Below are positions 6,555-16,035 of a DNA stretch of 64,000 nt, piece by piece. The stretch covers positions 3,968,001-4,032,000 of the forward strand of contig NZ_JAUTBA010000001.1 of NCBI RefSeq assembly GCF_030818895.1. Direction: 5' to 3'. Under the pieces are notes generated by a model. The model saw only the letters and a list, made by a program, of their open reading frames with translations. It was not told the DNA's origin and searched no databases. The position numbers and the translations under genes were made by a program. The stretch is from Sphingobacterium zeae. Lineage in GTDB: Bacteria; Bacteroidota; Bacteroidia; Sphingobacteriales; Sphingobacteriaceae. Every line of letters begins with the position of its first letter. The stretch's first letter is position 1.

Positions 6555-9203
6555 TTAATTAATCTTCCCCTCTTGGGCACCATACTGTCTACCCGGCGAC
6601 AAATAAATAGTTTCGGCTTTAGATTTCCAACTGGTTGTATGATTCCCTTTCAGGACATTTATATTAAAGCTACTATTTTTTAATGAACTTTTCATATTCC
6701 AGAAACCATCTTTCAAACCAACCACAACAACCTCATACTGCTGATCTCCCGGTACCGCAAATTCAATGGCTTCATTAAGATATTGATTTGGTTTGGCCAC
6801 CACCAGTAAACGATCAGCCACCCTTATTAAATAATAATTCGCTTTTTCCTCAGCATACACCGGTAATTTTGATGAGCCACTCTCCGTCATCTGAAAAACC
6901 GAAGCATAACTCGCCTGATCACTTTCCTGTTTGGGCGAGACCATAATCCGTGTTCCTCTAGCCTCTGGCCAAGGAGACTTGACCTGATAAAGATCACCAA
7001 AAACAAAAGCAGTCGAATCGCCCGAATACAATTTCACCGCACAGTCTCTTAATTGCGGCTTCAGCAAATCAACATAGGTAGCACCAGCGACATTTTTAAA
7101 TTGACTATGCAATACAAAACCTGTTTCACTTTGTAACGGCTTTTCAAGCGTATTGATCTGCCAGTAGGGCTCAAATTTCTGATCATTGGTCTTAAGCTCG
7201 TCCAATAGGACAATGACCGCAGGCACATCCTTCCGCTTCAAATTCAAAAACAGGAAACTTTTAGTATAGGATTTCACTTTAGCGGTATATGCAGCCGTTA
7301 GATCCGCATTGAAATAGCTATAGCTCGGCTGAATGGGATCCTTACCAAATGCCGATGCCCTGATCTCTCCGGTATGGTACCAGGAGTCACTTAATACCTC
7401 CTCAACCGTACGTGGAAAACGCTGGCTAAACCGAGTACCACCATCGTTTGTTTTGGTCCTGAACAACAGCGGCTCAGCAGGATCACGCACCAAAAGCATA
7501 CTATGCGCAACCGACCGCTTATTAAAGTTAAAATCATAAGGGGAGCCATAGGAAAGATACAGGCCAAGATCACCAACCTGAATACCATGATGATAGATCT
7601 GCAGCGCACCTGCATCGGCATGCTGATGATTGCCGAAATGATAACCACCACCCTTAATTTCTGCAACCACATCGGAACTTCCGTTCTCTTCGCTCCAGCC
7701 TGTCCGGGCAACCATAGACCCTAAGATGGGTCCAAAATCCTTTGTCAACGGCATTTTCTCACGGTCAAAATCCGGCTTCAATTTTGGATCATCCAAGAGG
7801 AGAAACAAGATTGGATTGTCGGGCAAACCGCCCTGCTTGACAAACTCGGCCTTGATTACCGGATTACCTGAATAGGCATAGCAAAGCAACATGGTCTGCG
7901 GATTTTTCCAATAAAAATCGGCACTGCTGTTGTACTTTACATTAAACATATCCCCGTCGCGTAACATTTTTCCGTCAGGCGTGCGCATATACAGCCAGTA
8001 ATACGGCATATTCTTGATGTTATCGTCAAAAACCGGATAGCCAAGCATGCGATAATACAACCAGGCTCCGTGCATTTCCCACCCAAAACGATAGCCACCG
8101 TAATCAACACCTTGATTATGGCGCGGAGACTGATACTCAAACTTGCGCATAGGCACCAACTCTTCCAATATCGAATATGAAGTATATTTGTAAGGTACAG
8201 GATCCTCATCATATAAAGCAATACTCATTGCCAGCAGATCGCGCGACACCTGCGCCTCATTCCCATGCCCATTGATAATACTTTCGATACCAAAAAAGGG
8301 AGGCCAGCCAATTTCCATATCTTGCGCCAGACGCATCATATTTTTATGCAGGTTGGCCTTAACGCGTACATCCAATAAGGAGTAGCACCAGTCGTACACC
8401 AGTGCACCCGTATAAATTGCACGTCCCAGCTCGCGTGTAATATCACCATAGGATACATTCCCGAACTCCAACATCGTCAAGTACTGATCCGCCAGTCTGA
8501 CCGCCTCTTGACCTATTTTTTCGTCACCGGACATGAGGTAATAAAACGCTTTTGATTCAATAGCACGCTCGAGCTTTTCATCGTAAAACATTTCCTTATT
8601 CGGATCAAAAATAAATTGAACAGGTTGCTGAGCAAGTGTTTTCACTTTTCCCCAAGCTTCCAGATGCTCCGCCTCTTCCAGCCGCCCTTTAACAAGCGGC
8701 AAAGATTCTTTATTAACCCATAATCTTGGATGACCTGCAGGTGGAACAATCTTTGGTTTATAATTTTCCGCTGCAGCTGGTGCAACTGGAGGCACAAAGG
8801 CATTGATCGAAACAGCTTTAATTTTAAAATTAGCTGGCAATTGCATGCCGACCGTCTGCTTCCCTTTCCCAAAATAAAATTTACCAAGATCTTGCTTCGC
8901 ACCTTTAAAGCTGTCGAATACGATCCGTTTGGTCGATCGGGCGGCGCGAACATCAATCATCGCGTACAGCGTCATCATACCTGTTTTATCCGCAGCCTTA
9001 ATTTTATCCAAATCGGTAACCTCACCTTCTGAAACCAAGGTATAGACACCAGCGGTCGGAACGTCTACCTGCACCTGCAACCTCTGCCCATTTCCCTTTA
9101 TCGAAGTAATCTTTGCCTGCTGCCCATAGGACACTCCAAGGATCGCCATAAAAGCGACCCCTAGCATAGTACATTTAACTTTAAGCCATATCCTTGCACC
9201 CAT
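6555..9203 (-). CDS. Heparinase II-like polysaccharide lyase (PL21-type)
   Basis: The 882-residue protein has a signal peptide (cleavage near residue 27), an extra N-terminal beta-rich region to about residue 140, then a heparinase-II-like core. The core starts with HPRLW (158-162) and an alpha-toroid containing GALVYDWCYSLL. By comparison with Pedobacter heparinase II the catalytic residues are conserved: His314 (INGHGNE), Tyr369 (NQGVDYGGYRF) and His527 (FGNHQHADAGA), with His529 and a later Asp and AHSMLL His as zinc ligands. The enzyme cleaves uronic-acid-containing polysaccharide by beta-elimination in the periplasm or at the surface. Heparinase II itself is about 770 residues, so the N-terminal part is an addition. 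It is the last gene of the SusC/SusD operon. Substrate identity (heparin-like or other) is not proven. Confidence 0.88.
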   Translation of the reverse strand: MGARIWLKVKCTMLGVAFMAILGVSYGQQAKITSIKGNGQRLQVQVDVPTAGVYTLVSEGEVTDLDKIKAADKTGMMTLYAMIDVRAARSTKRIVFDSFKGAKQDLGKFYFGKGKQTVGMQLPANFKIKAVSINAFVPPVAPAAAENYKPKIVPPAGHPRLWVNKESLPLVKGRLEEAEHLEAWGKVKTLAQQPVQFIFDPNKEMFYDEKLERAIESKAFYYLMSGDEKIGQEAVRLADQYLTMLEFGNVSYGDITRELGRAIYTGALVYDWCYSLLDVRVKANLHKNMMRLAQDMEIGWPPFFGIESIINGHGNEAQVSRDLLAMSIALYDEDPVPYKYTSYSILEELVPMRKFEYQSPRHNQGVDYGGYRFGWEMHGAWLYYRMLGYPVFDDNIKNMPYYWLYMRTPDGKMLRDGDMFNVKYNSSADFYWKNPQTMLLCYAYSGNPVIKAEFVKQGGLPDNPILFLLLDDPKLKPDFDREKMPLTKDFGPILGSMVARTGWSEENGSSDVVAEIKGGGYHFGNHQHADAGALQIYHHGIQVGDLGLYLSYGSPYDFNFNKRSVAHSMLLVRDPAEPLLFRTKTNDGGTRFSQRFPRTVEEVLSDSWYHTGEIRASAFGKDPIQPSYSYFNADLTAAYTAKVKSYTKSFLFLNLKRKDVPAVIVLLDELKTNDQKFEPYWQINTLEKPLQSETGFVLHSQFKNVAGATYVDLLKPQLRDCAVKLYSGDSTAFVFGDLYQVKSPWPEARGTRIMVSPKQESDQASYASVFQMTESGSSKLPVYAEEKANYYLIRVADRLLVVAKPNQYLNEAIEFAVPGDQQYEVVVVGLKDGFWNMKSSLKNSSFNINVLKGNHTTSWKSKAETIYLSPGRQYGAQEGKIN

Positions 9204-9207
9204 ATCC

Positions 9208-10200
9208 TTATTTTACTTGCAACCTTTTTACACTGATCTTCATTTCTTTCGTGGTATTATTTACGCTATTGACAAATACATAAGCATTGTATTTACCATC
9301 TGCCGTTTGCAGCCATAGTCCTGATTCAGCTTTTAAATTAATGGCAAAATCCGGCGCATCGATAAACGATTTGTCTTTCAAATCCACATCGTCCACAAAT
9401 ACGCTGTATTGCAATCGTGCCAATTGTTGATCGCGCACGGTCCAAGCCTTCACGATCTTCGTTTTATTTGTCAGCCCGACAGGTAAGGTGAAGCTCGGCA
9501 AATAACTGGCATCCGTCGTGGGAGCAACCAATGAATGTGCATAAGTCACCGTTGGCAATGGCCGGTACAAATAGATCAAATCAATTTTATCCGGGTTTGC
9601 TGCAGCTTCCGTTGCTGTATACCATTTTAGATCTGCTACAGAAAAAAAGCAGGCAGCCCCATCTTTCCCGATCAAGTCTAAGGCCATATCCATATTACGA
9701 ATCGCATACGTTTCGGTCTTCAACGCAATTTCCTGCCCATTACTGGACCTCGCCCTGAATGTAAACGTAACCGATTTGCCTTTTGCTGCTGCCGGTATTT
9801 TGTAGCTATAACGCAGCGTTGAAGCCGAGGTGTCTTTTGTAAATTTCACCTCCGTGCTATTCCCATTTACTGTCGCGGGGTCGCCAACGACCACACCGAC
9901 ATCTGCCCCCGTACTACTGGTGTAGTACGATTTGTTTTCAAGCACAGTACCCTCATCACCCGCAATGCTAGCTTCCACAGCGATCGATGTGAGCTTCCCC
10001 TGATCTGGTAATATCGCCGCCGCATAAGCAAAGTCTATGGTAGCACCAACCACATTTGGCCCTAAAGAGCGCTTAATGATATCGTTTTGCAAGCCATCTT
10101 TTGCTTTTGGAATTTCATAAACTTCTTCTTTACAAGAACCTAACAGCAAGAGCCCAAATCCAATGGACAGTAGCCCTATTTTTAAATAATTTGTTTTCAT
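9208..10200 (-). CDS. Outer-membrane lipoprotein, SusE/SusF-position, family uncertain
   Basis: The 330-residue protein starts with a lipoprotein signal ending in LLLLGSC (Cys about 23). The rest is beta-rich with FTFRARSSNGQEIALKTETYAIRN in the middle. It resembles the Bacteroidota proteins annotated as DUF4466, but that assignment is from memory of the family and is uncertain. It lies between a small lipoprotein gene and the heparinase-like gene, 5 bp from the latter. In this position, after SusC and SusD, such lipoproteins usually bind glycans at the cell surface. No enzyme motif is visible. Confidence 0.75.
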   Translation of the reverse strand: MKTNYLKIGLLSIGFGLLLLGSCKEEVYEIPKAKDGLQNDIIKRSLGPNVVGATIDFAYAAAILPDQGKLTSIAVEASIAGDEGTVLENKSYYTSSTGADVGVVVGDPATVNGNSTEVKFTKDTSASTLRYSYKIPAAAKGKSVTFTFRARSSNGQEIALKTETYAIRNMDMALDLIGKDGAACFFSVADLKWYTATEAAANPDKIDLIYLYRPLPTVTYAHSLVAPTTDASYLPSFTLPVGLTNKTKIVKAWTVRDQQLARLQYSVFVDDVDLKDKSFIDAPDFAINLKAESGLWLQTADGKYNAYVFVNSVNNTTKEMKISVKRLQVK

Positions 10201-10208
10201 CAGCTTAC

Positions 10209-10604
10209 TTATTTTTGTACTGTCAAATAAACTTTATACGTCTTACGAACCTTTCTATTTCCAGACACAACAGTCCATTCACGTGGCGTATCCAAATTGG
10301 AAAAATCTTGTTTTCCTAAAATCTTAGGATCTAATACCGCATCGGTGACCAATGAAAACTGTGGGTATAGATTTTTCAAATCCGTACCAAAGAGCACCTC
10401 CACTTTTATGGTTTGCTCAACGGTATCTACCAAGGCAGCTTTGGTCCGTACCGTCTGAAAATCGGCGCCCAACAGTTCAAAACTACTGACATAACATTCC
10501 GACCTGGTCGTGATCAACAAACCATCCTCATCCATTGGATAATCATCCTTACAACCGGACAAGCTAACGAACAGCATGCCGATTAAAAATAATGTATATT
10601 TCAT
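10209..10604 (-). CDS. Small lipoprotein of the polysaccharide-utilization operon
   Basis: The start is taken at the ATG at 10604, giving MKYTLFLIGMLFVSLSGC, a clear lipoprotein signal with Cys18. An earlier ATG at 10628 would put eight polar residues before the signal and is less likely. The 131-residue product has one small beta-sandwich-like domain (KVEVLFGTDLKNLYPQFSL, later RKTYKVYLTVQK), similar to the short domains found in SusE-position proteins of the DUF5018/DUF1735 type. It lies between susD (26 bp upstream) and the larger lipoprotein gene (8 bp downstream). It probably helps bind glycan at the surface. No catalytic residues are apparent. Confidence 0.75.
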   Translation of the reverse strand: MKYTLFLIGMLFVSLSGCKDDYPMDEDGLLITTRSECYVSSFELLGADFQTVRTKAALVDTVEQTIKVEVLFGTDLKNLYPQFSLVTDAVLDPKILGKQDFSNLDTPREWTVVSGNRKVRKTYKVYLTVQK

Positions 10605-10629
10605 CTTATTACAGTCAAGTGTTACCATC

Positions 10630-12462
10630 TTATTTCCAAGGTATATTTTGTGTTAAATTCGGATTCCGCGAACGTTCTGTTTCCGGGATTTGATAGATAT
10701 AACACTTTTGATAAGTCAACTCAGACTCATTGAAGAAAAAGCGCTCCCAATTATTCCCAAAACTATCCTGGAACCATTTCCCATCACCATAAGGCTTACC
10801 AAATACGGTTTCCAGTTTACGCCATCTCCGCAGGTCAAAGGCACGCTGTCCTTCACCAAACAACTCTACAATCCTTTCCTGTTCTATAGCATCAAAAAAA
10901 GCATCACGAGAAGCGGTTTTAGCACCAGCAAGCGCGGGCAAGTTACCACGGCGCCTGACCTTATTAACCAAATCAATCGCATCCGCCTGTGGACCACCAA
11001 TCTCATTGGTCGCTTCAGCATACATCAGATACACGTCTGCAATGCGCATCAAAGGCCAATTGTAATTTCCGTCACTACGTGCCACACCACCATAATTGCG
11101 CACAAATTTACGCGATTGTAATCCCGAGAGATTTGTGGTATTATCGGTGAAGGAAGTTTTGTAAGAGACACCGTTAACCGTCACCGCAGCACCCCAAGTT
11201 TTGTAGACAAAAGGAATATAACCTGTCGTCTCCGTAGGGCTCATACCCATAATCAGTTCATAATCCCACAACAAAGTCGCTTTCATGCGATAATCGCGAT
11301 TACGGTACGACTCAGGGTTCACCGCTGAATTTGCTGTTGTACGTGCTGCCGGATTTTTCACTGGATCTAGCTGAACCATCTTGGGCAAGAAATCTCCCGT
11401 AATGGTAGATTGATAACGGTCGGCCAATTCATAACGCGGAATAGCTTGGTTCTGCCCTAAAGACACCAATGGCCCAGTCCACACACGTTGATATTCCTCA
11501 CTCTGTTTTGTACCCACACCGCCATGGGTAAGCACCATGACCATTTCCTCATCTTGACTCAAGTTGCCCGTAGAAGGTATAAACATGTAGTAATAATTTG
11601 GGAGCACATCTGCCTTCCCCAATTCACCCCATGAACCTGGGTCACCATTTCTAAACATTTTGATACCAAAATCATTGATCACACGCTTAAAATCCGCAGC
11701 TGCCGCCGTATAGGCCGACTTAGCGTCGGCAGCAGATTGCACAAATCCATCCAATTCGGGCCATCCATTTTTCTTCCACGAACCCCAGTACAATTGAAAC
11801 TTACCACGGAAGGCCAACGCGGCAGGCTTACCGGCACGACCAATTGCAGCCCCCTTATTCGGCAATTTGTCCACAGCGTAATTTAAATCAGCCATAATGG
11901 AATCTTTCAGCTGCGCAATAGGCATTCTACGCACCGTATCAGCCTCTGCAGGCGCCGGTGCCGATTTATAAAAATAAGGTACATCGCCCCATAAGGAAAT
12001 CAGTCTAAAGTAGGCAATGGCACGCAGCAATTTGGCTTCCGCCACGATTGTTTCCAAGGTCTGTTTTACAGCATCAGTTTTTGCTACGGGCAGCAAGCGC
12101 GCATTGGTATTTTCGATCACAAAGTTAGAACTGAATATAGATCCATACAATGCTCTATACATTGCCGACGCACCGGAACCATAATTCATCGGACTATTCA
12201 CCGTTAATGAAATAGGCGCCGCACCGGTATTGTACACCTTCAGGTAATCACCATGACCATCAAAATGATAGTCACGATCAAAACAAGGTTTAAATATCGA
12301 ATAGTTCGCCATTAAGGCAGCAAGCGCGTCATTTTCGTCCACCCAGAACGTTTCAGAGCTTGGCGTTGTTGTTGGATTTTGATTTAACAAATCTTTGCGG
12401 CACGCGGATAAACCAAGAAGCAACAAAGAAGAAATAAACACGATGTTATATATCGATTTCAT
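10630..12462 (-). CDS. SusD/RagB-family outer-membrane lipoprotein
   Basis: The 610-residue protein has a lipoprotein signal (LLLLGLSAC, Cys21), TPR-like helices in the first half (AEAKLLRAIAYFRLISLWGDVPYF is the classic SusD segment), and the C-terminal RRRGN, ERIVELFGEGQRAFDLRRW and IPETERSRNPNLTQN motifs. SusD proteins form the lid over the SusC channel and capture glycan at the cell surface. It follows the SusC gene by 11 bp and precedes the small lipoprotein gene. Its partner is the SusC at 12474-15659. It is somewhat longer than many SusD proteins (about 500-550 residues). Confidence 0.96.
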   Translation of the reverse strand: MKSIYNIVFISSLLLLGLSACRKDLLNQNPTTTPSSETFWVDENDALAALMANYSIFKPCFDRDYHFDGHGDYLKVYNTGAAPISLTVNSPMNYGSGASAMYRALYGSIFSSNFVIENTNARLLPVAKTDAVKQTLETIVAEAKLLRAIAYFRLISLWGDVPYFYKSAPAPAEADTVRRMPIAQLKDSIMADLNYAVDKLPNKGAAIGRAGKPAALAFRGKFQLYWGSWKKNGWPELDGFVQSAADAKSAYTAAAADFKRVINDFGIKMFRNGDPGSWGELGKADVLPNYYYMFIPSTGNLSQDEEMVMVLTHGGVGTKQSEEYQRVWTGPLVSLGQNQAIPRYELADRYQSTITGDFLPKMVQLDPVKNPAARTTANSAVNPESYRNRDYRMKATLLWDYELIMGMSPTETTGYIPFVYKTWGAAVTVNGVSYKTSFTDNTTNLSGLQSRKFVRNYGGVARSDGNYNWPLMRIADVYLMYAEATNEIGGPQADAIDLVNKVRRRGNLPALAGAKTASRDAFFDAIEQERIVELFGEGQRAFDLRRWRKLETVFGKPYGDGKWFQDSFGNNWERFFFNESELTYQKCYIYQIPETERSRNPNLTQNIPWK

Positions 12463-12473
12463 AAGTTCAAATA

Positions 12474-15400
12474 TTATAAGTCTACATTCAGTCCAACCAC
12501 AAAACTCTTCGTCATCGGATAGGCATCATTGGTATAGGTACTTTTCTCCGGATCTAAACCTTTAAAACTCGTCAAAACCGCCAAATTATCTACAGAACCG
12601 AATACACGTAACTTCTGGATCCCCAGCTTCATCAGTAATTCTTTCTTAAAAGTATAGCCAAGCTGCAGATTTTTAACCCTTAAATAAGACATGTTTTGCA
12701 ACCAAAATGTACTCAAGTATGCATTTGGACTCGTTGATCCCAATGTACTTGGAAGCAATTTAGGATAATCGGCATCGCGATTGTCCAGGCTCCACATATT
12801 ATTCCACTGATCTTCCGTAATCGCCTGATTTGCCGTCCCTAAAAAATTTGAATTCGCTTTGTTCATCCAAAATTCTTTTCGTCCGGTAGCAGCCTGCAAC
12901 AGGAAAGAGAAATCAAAACCTTTGTAGTCAACAGAACCTCTAAATCCGTAATTTACCTTTGGCCTACCCAATTGGTAAGCGGGATATGCCACGCGGTCAT
13001 TCGCATCCAATTTGCCGTCACCATTGACATCTTTCAACAAAATATCTCCCGGAGAAGCCCCCTGAGGAACTGCATTATAGACATCCTGCCACGACTGCGC
13101 AATGCCCAACGATTCGAAAGCATAGATAAAATTATAAGGCATATCAATAAATACCGAACCTCTTTGCAACTGCTCATTCCAAGACAGTAGCTTGTTCTTG
13201 TTGTAGCCCACATTAAAGTTCAGCATGTAACCCACATCACCTTTTCTATCATTCCAGGTCACATTTGCTTCCAGCCCTTTATTCATCATATCGCCGATAT
13301 TCCGTCGCGGAGCAGCAAATAAACCCGTCAGATGCATCGATACATCCGAAGGTCTGTTCATACCGATCGTCTTTCTTTCGTAGTAATCCAACTCGGCCGT
13401 CAGTTTATTTTTAAAGAACCCAAGGTCCAAGCCCAAATTAAACACACGTGTCTTTTCCCAGGTAAGGTCATAGTTGATCAGTTTTTTATTGATCAACCCC
13501 TTGACAACAGACCCTGTTCCTGTACTATTGTCAATCAGATAGTAGGGACTGGACACCAAAGATTGTTTCTGCTCATACAAGCCTACACCACTATTATTAC
13601 CCAATGAACCATAAGAAGCTCTAAATTTGGCCGAACTCAGGCTAATCTTCTCCTTAAATGCCGACATAAACGCCTCATCTGAGATCCGCCACCCCACTGC
13701 CGCGGAGGGAAAAAAACCATATTGATCGCCCGGCAAGAAACGCGAAGAACCATCTACCCGGAAGTTCCCTTCAAACATATACTTTCCAAAGGCTGTATAA
13801 TTTAATCGTCCGATATAAGAACGTAAACCTTCCGCCGATGATGATCCCGACACATTTTGTACATCTTCAGACGCACCATCGATTTCATGTAAACTAGGAT
13901 GCAAACGATCTAAGCGACTACCCGCCAAAACACGATTGTTCCAATATTCTTCGGAATACACGGCCAAAGCAGAGAAATCATGATTAGCGCCGAACTTATG
14001 ATCATAACTCAACTTGAAGTTCAGCTGCGTTTTGTAATTGTTCCGGTCTGTATTATAGATCCCATCATTTGTTGGCACAAGATCCCGGATAGACAATCCT
14101 GTTCGGATGTTATACAATTTTGTCGGCATATCTGCCTTCCATTGAAAACGCGTGTCATAATTTAGGGCATAATCCACTTTAGCCTCAAACCCTTTGAACG
14201 GCTTCCAGTTTAAATAACCATTCACCAGAGCCTGCCTTTGATTCATGTGGTTCTGGTTGCGCGTCATGTAATCCGCATAAATATTATTGGCCTGCGGGCT
14301 TTCATTGTAAGACATTGCACCGCCATAAAAACCAGTAATAGGATCATAAGGCAATATACCTGCTGGTGAGGTAAAAAGATCCATCCCACTTGTCGAGTTT
14401 GCAGTCATACCGTCTTCGTAGTTATAACGGTAATCGGACCAGTTTCCGGAGAACCGCACTCCGGCACCGATGGTATTGGTTACTTTTGTTTCGAAGTTAA
14501 ATGCGGCATTATAACGTTTAAAATCATTATTGATCTGTATCCCCTTCTCATCCAGCATACCCACAGACAAATAGTAATTGTTATTTTCAGTCCCCCCATT
14601 AATGGAAACATTATAATTCCCGCTTTGACCATTGCGAAGAATAACATCCCACCAATCGGTACTTGGATATAATCTCGGGTCGATCATACTTAAAGCCAAC
14701 CATTCGTCGATCGTTCCATTTTTAAAATTGAATGCAGATGCAGCGGTATTATAAGCCTGGGCCCTTTGCGTAGCCGTCATTGCTTTTGCATAATTATTAA
14801 CAAAATCAAAAGAGCGGGTAGGTTTCACCAGCGATTTGTTGGCACTAAAGGAAATAGCCGTCCTACTGTTTCTTTTACCAGACTTTGTCGTAATCAATAC
14901 AACCCCGTTGGCCGCTCTGGAACCGTATACAGCAGCGGAAGAAGCATCTTTTAGCACGGTCACACTTTCAATATCATTCACATTCACACGGTTCATATTG
15001 ACATCGGGCATCCCGTCGACCACGATCAGCGGTCCAGCACTATTGACCGTCCCCAGCCCCCGGATCAAAAGATCCGCTGCATTATTTCCGGCCATCCCTG
15101 AGTTTTGACTTACAGCCAAACCGGGAATAACACCCTGTAAGGCCTGCGAGGCATTGGAAAGCCCCCGGCTTGAAGTAGATTGGTCAAAATTGACACTGGC
15201 CACAGCACCAGTCAAGTTGCCTTTTTTCTGCTTACCATACCCCACCACAACCACTTCATCCAGCGCATTTTCGCTCGCATCAAGCACCAAAGCCTGCACG
15301 TCTTTCCCCGACACCACTTTTGTATTAAAACCGATTAACCGAAATTGAATCTGATCTGAAACCGAACCCGTTAATTTAAAACGGCCTTCTTGATCCGTAA

Positions 15401-15659
15401 CGGTAACAGTTGCATTTTTAAGGTTACGCACTTCCACACCGGACAGTGGCTGCCCTTTGGCGTCCAGCACCTGCCCGACAAGCTGCTGCTGAAATTTAGC
15501 TAAACCCGGCGAAGGATTTAGAACATCCGAGATCGGAATCTTTCCATTATTAGGGGAAGAAGGTACATTTGCCAATGCAGCCATCGAAATAAAAGGTAGC
15601 CCTACCAACAGGCAACTCCTGTTTATTACATCCCGGATTTTAATCTGCTTTAGTATCAT
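12474..15659 (-). CDS. SusC/RagA-family TonB-dependent transporter
   Basis: The 1061-residue protein has an N-terminal signal (SCLLVGLPFISMAALA), a carboxypeptidase-regulatory-like domain (QLVGQVLDAKGQPLSGVEV), a TonB-box-like segment (DEVVVVGYGKQKKGNLTG), a plug with ADLLIRGLGTVNSAGPLIVVDG, and a large barrel ending in FVVGLNVDL. It imports oligosaccharides across the outer membrane with its SusD partner. It is the first gene of the leftward operon that ends with the heparinase-II-like lyase. The 334-bp upstream region carries putative GntR operators, one of them overlapping a -7-like box for this gene. Confidence 0.96.
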   Translation of the reverse strand: MILKQIKIRDVINRSCLLVGLPFISMAALANVPSSPNNGKIPISDVLNPSPGLAKFQQQLVGQVLDAKGQPLSGVEVRNLKNATVTVTDQEGRFKLTGSVSDQIQFRLIGFNTKVVSGKDVQALVLDASENALDEVVVVGYGKQKKGNLTGAVASVNFDQSTSSRGLSNASQALQGVIPGLAVSQNSGMAGNNAADLLIRGLGTVNSAGPLIVVDGMPDVNMNRVNVNDIESVTVLKDASSAAVYGSRAANGVVLITTKSGKRNSRTAISFSANKSLVKPTRSFDFVNNYAKAMTATQRAQAYNTAASAFNFKNGTIDEWLALSMIDPRLYPSTDWWDVILRNGQSGNYNVSINGGTENNNYYLSVGMLDEKGIQINNDFKRYNAAFNFETKVTNTIGAGVRFSGNWSDYRYNYEDGMTANSTSGMDLFTSPAGILPYDPITGFYGGAMSYNESPQANNIYADYMTRNQNHMNQRQALVNGYLNWKPFKGFEAKVDYALNYDTRFQWKADMPTKLYNIRTGLSIRDLVPTNDGIYNTDRNNYKTQLNFKLSYDHKFGANHDFSALAVYSEEYWNNRVLAGSRLDRLHPSLHEIDGASEDVQNVSGSSSAEGLRSYIGRLNYTAFGKYMFEGNFRVDGSSRFLPGDQYGFFPSAAVGWRISDEAFMSAFKEKISLSSAKFRASYGSLGNNSGVGLYEQKQSLVSSPYYLIDNSTGTGSVVKGLINKKLINYDLTWEKTRVFNLGLDLGFFKNKLTAELDYYERKTIGMNRPSDVSMHLTGLFAAPRRNIGDMMNKGLEANVTWNDRKGDVGYMLNFNVGYNKNKLLSWNEQLQRGSVFIDMPYNFIYAFESLGIAQSWQDVYNAVPQGASPGDILLKDVNGDGKLDANDRVAYPAYQLGRPKVNYGFRGSVDYKGFDFSFLLQAATGRKEFWMNKANSNFLGTANQAITEDQWNNMWSLDNRDADYPKLLPSTLGSTSPNAYLSTFWLQNMSYLRVKNLQLGYTFKKELLMKLGIQKLRVFGSVDNLAVLTSFKGLDPEKSTYTNDAYPMTKSFVVGLNVDL

Positions 15660-15783
15660 GAATACTCAGGTTAAAGTGGTTAAATAAATGATTTATAAGC
15701 TCTTTAGTTTATTGGTATTTTTTAAGAAAAATAATTTTCGACCCCTATGCGATCGCAATTCCTCTTCTTTACTTTATCATAGT

Positions 15784-15814
15784 GAATACAATAATATATA
15801 TTTTTTGTATACAA
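15784..15814 (-). promoter_or_regulatory. GntR operator pair upstream of the susC operon
   Basis: A perfect TTGTATACAA lies at 15805-15814, and a degenerate core (GAATAC on plus, GTATTC on minus) at 15784-15789. Their centres are 23 bp apart. On the minus strand TATTATTG (15796-15789) is a one-mismatch -7 box fused to the degenerate core, as at the lactonase promoter. The RNA start would be near 15783, giving a leader of about 120 nt. Confidence 0.65.
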
Positions 15815-15937
15815 TTCAATATTTTTTTCACTTTTTTACAAAAATAGCCCTGCTAACAAGTTCGTGACAAATCTATAATACCACATTTTTGCCCACCAGA
15901 TTATAAACTAAATCGTATTTACCTTAGGCCGATAAAA

Positions 15938-15975
15938 TATTTTTGTATACAATTTAACTTATTTTTTGTATATTT
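15938..15975 (+). promoter_or_regulatory. GntR operator and promoter of the dehydrogenase operon
   Basis: A perfect TTGTATACAA (15943-15952) overlaps the -7 box TATTTTTG (15938-15945). A weaker copy, TTGTATATTT, has its core at 15968-15973, again 23 bp away centre to centre. The 12-base run ATATTTTTGTAT is the same as in the lactonase promoter. The remainder of the 15660-15993 gap is AT-rich and holds nothing else recognisable. Confidence 0.7.
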
Positions 15976-16035
15976 ATTTTTATTCAACTACATTTGACTA
16001 ACCACATAAATCAAAGGAATAACCGTAGATCCTAT

